Source: Salvia splendens (Eukaryota > Streptophyta > Magnoliopsida > Lamiales > Lamiaceae). Taken from it: a stretch of DNA of 64,000 nt. Both the position numbers and the translations under genes were made by a program. The stretch covers positions 42,744,719 to 42,808,718 of the forward strand of contig NC_056033.1 of assembly GCF_004379255.2 (NCBI RefSeq), in the 5' to 3' direction. The notes under the pieces are model-generated. The model was not told where the DNA came from. It saw only the letters and a list, made by a program, of their open reading frames with translations, and ran no database searches. This document shows, piece by piece, positions 56,200 through 64,000 of this stretch; within the stretch, counting starts at the first letter, position 1; each line of letters begins with the position of its first letter.

Positions 56200-59100
56200 T
56201 TACGAACTCTTGTCATCTGATCCATGATTCAGTTGATGCAGCTCTTGCCTGCTTTTACCTCTCTTGATTTTTGCCTTAACCCTCGATTTCGTTACTAGGG
56301 TCTGCACTGTGTTAACGAAATTTCCGACAGCCATGACTATGAGAAGAACCCCACATGTAATTACCTGAAATTCATAGGTACAGTCACGTAGGTGAATCTG
56401 GATACAATGTTGATGAAGATTCGACGAAGACATATGTTTACACAATTATTTTACCTGCCAATCCAACTTGGATCCATTCATAGTAGTATTAAGTAACAAG
56501 AACCCAACATAAGCTTCGAATCCCTGAAAATAGAGAACCATAACACGATTTGAGGGAAAACATTGGCTTTAGTGATGTCATAAGTATAGCCATCAAAAAG
56601 AAGAAACACGAGCGGCTATGAAAAGATTTATGGATCTCGACTTAACGAGCCTACACAGTCCATTAAGAGATTTGCTAATATCACTTGCACGAGGAGTTGA
56701 TTCCAGTAAAATATAAAGAAGCAGTATTGTTGTCTTGTTATTGATACAAGAAGAAGGAACTTAACAGACCTGCAAAACAAAAAGTATCGGGCATAGCAGT
56801 AGTAGCTGACCCTCAACTCCAGCAGTTTCTCCCCAAACAACATCCATCCTCCTAGCCTACATTTAGCAATAGTTGAACATTATTGACCGGATATGTTAAA
56901 GTATTGTGCCTCAATCAATATGAAGGACGATTTCCCTCTAGCCCATCAGTGAAGGCTATAACTCATGTGAAAATCACACATAAATCACAAAAAAAAGGTA
57001 CGAACTTCAATATATTTATTTTGAAAAAGACAGAGAACATTCTCTACAATGACAATCGAACAGACAAGTTTACATGTAGAGATCTTGACATCTATATGTA
57101 TCAGGGCACCAAACAAAGGAGTCAACTTTTTTGAAAAGATGTAAATTGAACACAGGAAGAAGCTGGTGGTAAAGGAAATCAAATATCCCAGGCAAGCTAA
57201 AACTACCTTGCCAAGCGCAATACGTGTATAAAGTCTTTGCCTTTGGTATATATTCTGAAGAATCATAGCAACTCCTTGCATGATTGCCCATTTCAGAAAT
57301 AGTTGTACACCTATCTGCAATGACCATTTTATTTCGTTTTTGTGGGTTGGTGATCTTACATTTTATGTGAGGGGAAATGTTGGTAAGCAGTAACTACCTG
57401 ATTCTGAGCACAGTCAGGCCCTTGGTCTATTTCCCAAGTTAAACTAATCAGAGCCATAGCCATGGCAAAATAATGGTGTTTAATCCACCTGCATAAGTAA
57501 GAGCATGACTAGATTAAACGATGGCCTATTTCTTCGTAACCAAACTTCAAAGAAAAAATAAATACTACATTAAAGATGACAAAAGGAAAGGAATAGCTTG
57601 AGCACTAGAAGATCCCTAAAGCCATAACAATAACTATTGCAACAAGAAGTTAGATTACATTGATCTTCTTGTCAACATTTTCTCTAACTACATGCCAATA
57701 GTTCAATCTTTTTAACTAAAATAAAAATAAAAACTCCACTTTTAGGAAGTAAGAAGATTTAGGAAAAGTCAAATACCAAGGACGTATATTACTTCCATTA
57801 ACTCTCAAGATGTTCTCTCTCAAAGCCAAACCAGTGTAGAGATATAGCAACCATGCCTGTAACAGAAAAAATTGACTGACATGAGTTTCACACACAAACT
57901 CCCGTAAAAATAATAAGCAATAATAATAATGATAAGAGATAAAGAGGGATCAAAATCAGAAAAACAGAGTTTTGCCATGCGATACCTGGTAAAGTTGAAC
58001 TGGTAATGCGGGTAAGCATCCACCCCAAATATATGACCTTAAAATAAGCAATAGTGACGGCAAACAAAGGAACAAAAATGCTGTTCTATCCTGTCATCAG
58101 TACAAACACCTTCAGTTATTGCAAAAAGGTGTATGCTTTTCCAGCAATAATTAAGAAAAATAATTCAAGTTCGGATAAGTGGGGCAGACACTCAAAGTGA
58201 ACTAGATTATTTGTAATATATATTTTAGATCAAGAACGCTCATGAATATCAGATTTCATCAACACTGCCATTCATTGTAACTTTGTAAGATATGAGGTCC
58301 CTTGAGCTTTAAATGATTAAAATGCTGGCAGACGCTTACAAATGTTATGTGTATGTTCCTGTCATGGACTCATGGGATGATAGATCAAGATCATGGCGTG
58401 CGCTTATCTAACTCTCATCTTATTAGTATCAAAAGCTAGACTTAACAAATCTTCCAGTGGTCTCCAGTAAATCACTGTTTCATTAACCACGACATGACAC
58501 ATATCACACATGATTACCAGTCCGCAAAATTTTGTTGGTTACCTCGCGTGAACGATTGGTTCATCGGTTATCCAGTTCTTTATCATTATTCATTAAGAAT
58601 CTACCAAAGACTCCCATATTCTCATGCTATGGGATAACAAGATCAAGACTATGACAAGTAATAATGATATACATGACATACACCACAGTAATAGATTCGA
58701 TAATTGATAATACACCACAGTAATAGATTCGATAATTGATAATACCAAGTCTACTTTTGCTAATCACTGTTCCATTCAATCATTCATCACGATTCATGAC
58801 AATATGGAATGACAAATTTGCACATTTATTATGTCCATAGAGCTCCAAAATTTGATTACAGAATATACATTCCCAACCAAATCATGATCATAATGGAATA
58901 AAAGGGACATCAAATTATCTAGCATTAACGGTTGGAATCATACCCTGAAATTATTGTATTCCTCTTTCACTTTCAATTGTACATCCTTCCGATTAGCTCT
59001 CACATTAATAGGCCCCAAAAACATCCTCAAAAACATACCTAATTTCAGAGCAACAAATCAAATTCATCATTTATAAATCCATATGCAGCACACACAATCA

Positions 59101-59501
59101 AACCAAATAAGAGTAATCAAACAAACCATGAGATTTGCTAGGAAGAAATGCCGCTGCATCTCCCTCACTCAATATATACCTCACTCTCTTCAGCTCCTCT
59201 TCCACCTAACAATTATTCCCCAAAATCGAATCCAAAAATCAGCACACGCATAAAAAAAACGATTCACGTAAAAATATTACTCGCATGCATGCGGATGAAT
59301 CGACGCAGCTCATACTTTATCGAAATCCTTGGAGCCGCGGAGGGGCGAACAGACAGAGTTGATGCGGGCGTCGATTGCGGCGACGCGCTGGCGCAGGGCG
59401 TCCTCCTCGCGGGTGGTGCGGGAGATGAGGGACGCCGCGGTCTCCTGCAGCTCCTTGGCTTCCTCCGCCAGCGCCGAGATTCCGGCGGCCGTTGATTCCA
59501 T
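56200..59501 (-). CDS. TMEM120/TMPIT-like membrane protein
   Basis: TMEM120 proteins are six-helix membrane proteins of the nuclear envelope/ER with an N-terminal coiled coil; the animal forms are linked to lipid metabolism and the plant role is unknown. Ten minus-strand exons close in phase: 59501-59316, 59205-59127, 59038-58944, 58090-57986, 57856-57777, 57488-57398, 57314-57207, 56856-56770, 56523-56455, 56364-56200; 354 residues. Residues 1-75 are coiled coil (ALAEEAKELQETAASL). The conserved loop GPINVRANRKDVQLKVKEEY precedes the helices (LFLCLPSLLLILRSYIWGG, LLYLYTGLALRENIL). WEIDQGPDCAQNQIGVQLF and WQVITCGVLLIVMAVGN are family-typical. The C-terminus is basic and soluble. The ATG at 59501 is the first in frame. 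Confidence 0.92.
58679..58742 (+). repeat. Two tandem 32-base units in an intron
   Basis: TACACCACAGTAATAGATTC plus GATAATTGATAA, repeated exactly once, inside the 853-base third intron of the TMEM120 gene. Confidence 0.9.
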
Positions 59502-60581
59502 CGGAAGACGGTGACCGTCCGATCAATCAGGTGATTTTCAGATTTAACGGATCGATGTGAATTTTGTTTTTGGAGGTGCGATGCGATGCCAATTGTTTAC
59601 TAGTATTGTGCATTTTATTAAAAGATGAGGGGCTTTCTGGTAAATTCAAAAAATGGATGGATTTTGTGGTGGGAGACTGGGAGTATATAATAGATTTGGA
59701 GTATTTTATTTTCTTATAAACAGTCGAAAAAATATGAAATTTTATTAAATTATACGTTCATTTCACAATTTAAAATCAACTAAATAAATGTTTGGATTTT
59801 TTTTGTAATTATCCTGAAATCTAGGCAATCTATAGATGATATATTATTAATGTTTTTTAATCAAACGACAACATACAGACAACCATATTTAAACATAAGT
59901 CGAATAAAGAGTTCTATTTAAAATATCATAATGAATTTAAGTTAGGTACTCATTATTCATTCGAACCTTATGGTGGATTTATTTAAATTTGGTGTGCCAA
60001 ATTTATAGTAGTAATTATTTGTAATACCAATAAATGAAGGAAAACAACTAATTAAAGATTTGAACGGAAGAAGCCTGTCTTTGATTGGGTATTCAAACAT
60101 CAGTTGGATAAAGAGGACTATTTAAAAATGCTATAATTGATTTTTTATTTTTTATTTTCAAAAATCAAGTTATAAATTAAATCAATCACAAAAGGCCAGT
60201 ATATAAACTAGAAATAATATGCATTTAAATAAATTCGAATTGTATAGACTATTTTATAGTAATATGGTTATATGAATATCAAGATTTAATTTGTGTTTCA
60301 AAAAATAATAGTAATTTTGTAGAAATACGAGAATATCTTCAAATAAGAGTTTAAAATTAAATAATAATATAAAACTAACAAAATTCTTCTTAATGGTTAA
60401 AACCTTACCCTTCGCACTAAGTTGTCAAAACTCTTAGCTAGACGACCAATCTATATGAACCTTGATTGTAAAGTAATATTGTTAGAAAATACTATAATTC
60501 ATGAATAATGATCAATTATTCAGTACTTATCTTGTTTGTAGATTTTGTTTGAAAATATTAAAAAAAAATCAATACTATTTA

Positions 60582-60843
60582 CTCTCTATGTTCACCAATA
60601 AGTGTCTCATTTTGTTATTTTTGTCCGTCCACCAATAAATGTCTCATTTGACTTTTTATATTTTTTATAATGGACCCTACATTCTATTAACTTTATTTCA
60701 CTCACATTTCAATATAAAACTAATACATACTACTATATAAAAGTAGGACTCACCTCCCACTAACATTTTTCACTCATTTTCTACTATATCTTTTAAAACT
60801 CGGGTCCGGTCAAAATTGGTCTTGTATTGGTGGACGTAATGAG
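60582..60843. mobile_element. Stowaway-like MITE
   Basis: CTCTCTATGTTCACCAATAA at the left and inverted CTCATTACGTCCACCAATAC at the right, flanked by TA. Contains the usual AAAACTCGGGTCCGGTCAAA motif near the right end. Confidence 0.75.
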
Positions 60844-61089
60844 TAAGTTCTAATTAACTAGATCACATTTTCTTAAAATAAAATTATTAATTGAAATATT
60901 AATAGTAAATATATTTTGTAGATTATTAGTATTATATTAAATGTGATTCACACATTTAAACTATAATTAAAATTTGCTTAATATATAAGTTATTTATTGA
61001 TAATACGATAATTCTTGATATTATTATACTATTAATATTAAATATGATTCATAATTTTTTAATTACATCAAAAAATAAGCTATTAATTG

Positions 61090-61203
61090 ATAACTTAATA
61101 ATAATAATATTAGTAGTATTATTATTATTATAATAATATTATTATTATTATTAGTAGTATTATTATTATAATATTATTATTAGTATTAGTATTATTATTA
61201 TTA
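61090..61203 (+). repeat. (ATT)n/(AAT)n microsatellite
   Basis: Imperfect trinucleotide array with interspersed AGTAGT, partly self-complementary. Confidence 0.85.
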
Positions 61204-61311
61204 TGGAGTACTACAGGCTAAGTGAAATGTATCGTTACATTTATAAGTCATAGAGTGTATGCAGTGGCAGACGTAGAAAAAAATTGTAGTAGGGGCTGAA
61301 CTATATACTTA

Positions 61312-61505
61312 CTTCGTCCGCGAATAATGGTCTCATTAACTATTTTACTTCGATAAGTGGTCTATACATTCCACTAACTCGTCTCAATCATGATTTATTA
61401 CTAAACTGTAACTCATATTCCACCAACTTTCTTTATTCATTGCTAATATAATTCTTAAAACTCAGACTAAGTCAAAGTAAAACAACGAATCACATATAAA
61501 GAATA
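61312..61505. mobile_element. Degenerate Stowaway-like MITE
   Basis: Starts CTTCGTCCGCGAATAATGG after TA. The ACTCAGACTAAGTCAAAGTA motif marks the right part, but the terminal inverted repeat is decayed. It abuts the next element. Confidence 0.5.
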
Positions 61506-61507
61506 TA

Positions 61508-61720
61508 CTCTCTTCGTCCCACAAGAATATGCACTATTTCATTTTTAGTCCATCCCACAAGAATATGCACTTTCTAATTTTGGAAACTATTTTCTTTCTA
61601 ATAAGGTGAGATCCATTATCCACTAACAATACTTTATTACTTTTTATCTAATATAATCTCTTATTTTTAATAATGTTGTATTAAAACTCGTGCCGAACTC
61701 AAATTGAATATTCTCAAACT
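61508..61720. mobile_element. Stowaway-like MITE, adjacent copy
   Basis: Starts CTCTCTTCGTCCCACAAGAA. The sub-motif TCCCACAAGAATATGCACT occurs twice. ACTCGTGCCGAACTCAAATTG lies near the right end, whose bound is approximate. Confidence 0.5.
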
Positions 61721-62339
61721 CTAAGTAAACATCTTAAACTTGAAACAAACTATATGTAGAATCCTATATGAATTAAACTACACGGTCAATGCATGACATG
61801 TCTTTTCATATTTTCATTCTTAATATTTATAATAAAATGTATATTAAAAGTCATATTTTTAAAATAAATATTTGTATAATAGAATTGTAAAGAAATAAAG
61901 GAAAAGAAAAAAGTAAAAAATTGACTTTACAATATTAAAGCCACGAAACCTTTTTTCCACATAGGTAATTAAAGAATATATAAAGTACTTAATTTATACT
62001 CACTACCCCAATAATCAAACTGACGCTACTTCCAAGGGATACAATTATTGCTACTAGAATTAACTTCCTACATAAATGTATAATTAATAGTATAATTATT
62101 TTAGGATGGGGTGGGTCATCTTCTTCCCCAAGCCTGTGAAAGCCATATATTCCCTAATTTGCATCTGCAAATTTTGAATTCTCAGATTCAATTTAGTGAC
62201 TTCATCCCCTTGTTAACATTAATCTAATGCGATTTAATCTTCAATAGCATAGATTTGGGAAGGGCTAGAGACAGTTTCTTTGAAAATTTCAAAAGATTTT
62301 AGCATAGAATGAAAGGAAAATTTTTTTTTGGGGAAGGGC

Positions 62340-63722
62340 TTAAGCCCCTCCTTGGCTCTTACTGTGTCCGCCAGTGGCTGTTGTGGCTGTGATGGCAATC
62401 ATGTCGATAGGGGTCCGTATGGCCACCCCGGAGTCGACAGCGCCCTGGACCCGGGCCCTGTCGGCCCCAAGAGACTCTGCTGCCTCCGCAAACACGTTGG
62501 TGATGAGCGCTGCAGCAGAGGACACCACGTTGCCCATGTCCTGGCACCGCGTGCCTGGTTGGACCGGGGAGTTCTCTCCGTTGCTGCTGCTGCCCGTGGC
62601 CGTGGTGATCCCGTGTATGGCTGCAGCTAGCTGCGTCAGGGGGAGGGCCGCATGGAGTTGGGCCGTCTGGAGCCGTTTCCCCTCCTTCTTGGTCTCGTCC
62701 CTCGACCCGAACAGGCGGGCTAGCCATGTTGTTCTTGGCTGCTTTGAGTCCATCTGTTTGTTACAAATGCAAATTTAGAACTTGGATTAAATTTGTTGTT
62801 GTTGTCGTGGTCGTTGTTGTAACCTGTATGTTATTGTTTTGCTTTAGTTTTCAAAGTAGTCGTAAACCAATGAGCTTAGCAATATAACACTCCCCTAGTT
62901 TTCAAAGCAGTCGTAATCTATTCTTATTAATCCTTGCAAGCTTGTCAAGTGGCCAAGTCTAGGATCTGTCCATCAGAGAAACAAACCGGGCTTGGACTGG
63001 GCTCATCGGTTATAGCTTGATATGCATTTTCGTAAACCAATGACCAGCCCGACACCAAGCTCGTTAAAAGCGTGGGATGGCCTGGGCTCATATATATACA
63101 AAAGCCCAGACCATCCGATTCACTTCATACATGGTCCTGGACCGAGCCGGAGATCAATCCAGTCGGACCGGCCCACTTGACAAGTATAGTTTTGGTTAAG
63201 GCCTAATTTATAGCAGGGATGATTCTCTCACATTGGTTGTGAATATCTGCTGGAAATCAGATGCAGAAGGGCTCAAAAAACTTCTGTCGAAATCTGGCAT
63301 CTCAAGTTGCTGGTAACAACATGCACTCTTCTTCCCTTTCATGCCAAGAACTTGAGATTTCTGTTCATATATAGTACTATATGATTATCATTTCCAAATA
63401 AATTAATAAATTTATAATAGTGTTTTTTAATTTTTTCAGAACTCACTGGAAATGAAACATCATCTCTAATTATCTCTTCCTGTGATGGCTCCATGCACCT
63501 AGCAAATACAACATAGTTTAATATTGTAATAATTTAAGAATTTAAGATGTTAGATATTTCCTAGGACATAAGATGATTAACATCTTAATTTAGATGCAGC
63601 CTGGGTAATATAAATAAACAAATTAATTATGAAAATGCAAACAAAATAAGGTAGTGGTGACCTTACCTTTCCTCTTGAAGCTTCTCAAATTTAGCTTGGA
63701 TCTCAAAGATTGTGAAAACATA
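62340..63722 (-). CDS. VAN3-binding/FORKED-like (DUF828) protein, partial gene
   Basis: Family members link ARF-GAP VAN3/SFC trafficking to vein patterning. Four minus-strand exons fit in phase: 63722-63667, 63498-63447, 63309-63232, 62753-62340 (stop TAA). The first three encode IFEIQAKFEKLQEER, MEPSQEEIIRDDVSFP and FLSPSASDFQQIFTTN. The last has the family Ala-rich region: WLARLFGSRDETKKE, AQLHAALPLTQLAAAIHGIT, VFAEAAESLGADRARVQ, SGVAIRTPIDMIAITATTAT. The stop falls soon after, and I see no exon for the usual C-terminal PH-like domain below 62340. It is therefore a short form or a truncated copy. A start codon may lie beyond the right edge; an ATG at 63720 is in another frame. Family likely, gene model tentative. 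Confidence 0.55.
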
Positions 63723-64000
63723 CTATAAATGGAAGCGTGACACAAATTGATAGATTTATTTATTAGAAAAAATGCCACCTAAACTTTGGAAATCTAAAAA
63801 CAATTACATTGCTTGGAAAAATTATTTCTGCAGATCGTGACGTCCCTACTTGGGAAATGAAAATACGATATACTATTCCAAAAAGGAATTATGATTTTAT
63901 CGAAAAAAAATTACTATAAATTTTGGTCAAAGTGCTTCGTAGTTTTAATATTAGTATGAAGGCATGAAGTTATTTTTTTTCCCACCATTATCTAACACAA
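63723..64000. other. Right edge, AT-rich
   Basis: Probably intron or promoter of the DUF828 gene. No exon recognised. Confidence 0.35.

Larger units (their letters stand above)
59502..62339. other. AT-rich, MITE-rich spacer
   Basis: TMEM120 promoter, then AT-rich sequence with three Stowaway-like elements (listed), an ATT/AAT trinucleotide microsatellite at 61090-61203, and no recognisable gene. Confidence 0.5.

Noticed and set aside
62328..62778. Plus-strand frames of 100 and 134 residues
   Set aside because: Antisense of the Ala-rich DUF828 exon, whose minus-strand motifs are recognisable.

Overview
This is plant nuclear DNA. It has AT-rich spacers, spliced genes with GT-AG introns, Stowaway- and Tourist-type MITEs, a Ty1-copia retrotransposon and a tRNA-derived SINE. 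The gene content (TGA bZIP factor, POP5, thaumatin-like protein, BIN4, HP30, LSU pair, ATG13, ER-body membrane protein, TMEM120, VAN3-binding-like protein) fits a eudicot. My best guess is an asterid near Lamiales, but nothing here proves the order.

Layout. 1-2.3 kb: 3' part of a clade-II TGA bZIP gene (+). 4.06-5.1 kb: broken F-box gene. 5.4-6.3 kb: POP5, an RNase P/MRP subunit (-). 7.85-8.29 kb: composite SINE with target-site duplication. 9.4-12.4 kb: gene for a 145-residue Cys/His-rich protein (+). 13.6-15.1 kb: thaumatin-like protein with a hydrophobic tail (+). 15.8-19.5 kb: BIN4, a topoisomerase VI cofactor (-), with a MITE inserted in a coding exon. 19.5-21.8 kb: several MITEs. 21.8-24.5 kb: HP30-type TIM17/22 translocase subunit (+). 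25.7-27.3 kb: two LSU (response to low sulfur) genes (-), one with a UPE-box-like sulfur element. 29.58-34.52 kb: intact copia element with two LTRs that look identical. 35.1-37.0 kb: PIF/Harbinger element carrying only a Myb-like ORF1. 38.2-42.1 kb: ATG13 (+). 43.5-44.3 kb: orphan promoter and first-exon region. 45.0-46.7 kb: truncated ABCB transporter pseudogene (-). 46.9-48.3 kb: repeats. 49.6-55.3 kb: 16-exon membrane protein of ER body-like gene (+) enlarged by two tandem exon duplications. 56.2-59.5 kb: TMEM120/TMPIT gene (-). 59.5-62.3 kb: MITE-rich spacer. 62.3-63.7 kb: VAN3-binding (DUF828) type gene (-), probably running off the right edge.

The genes do not form one pathway; this is an ordinary chromosome arm. 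The most interesting points are: a Stowaway MITE that appears to have become most of a new intron in BIN4; exon-array expansion in the ER-body gene to a predicted 1183 residues; a SINE with two tRNA-like heads mobilised as one unit; a very young copia insertion; and a 19-of-20 match to the sulfur-response UPE box, as I remember it, at only one of the two LSU copies. I saw no clear sign of a wholly new biological system.

Exon coordinates come from reading splice sites and phases by eye. They close exactly for TGA, POP5, the thaumatin-like gene, HP30, ATG13, the ER-body gene and TMEM120, but not at two or three BIN4 junctions.
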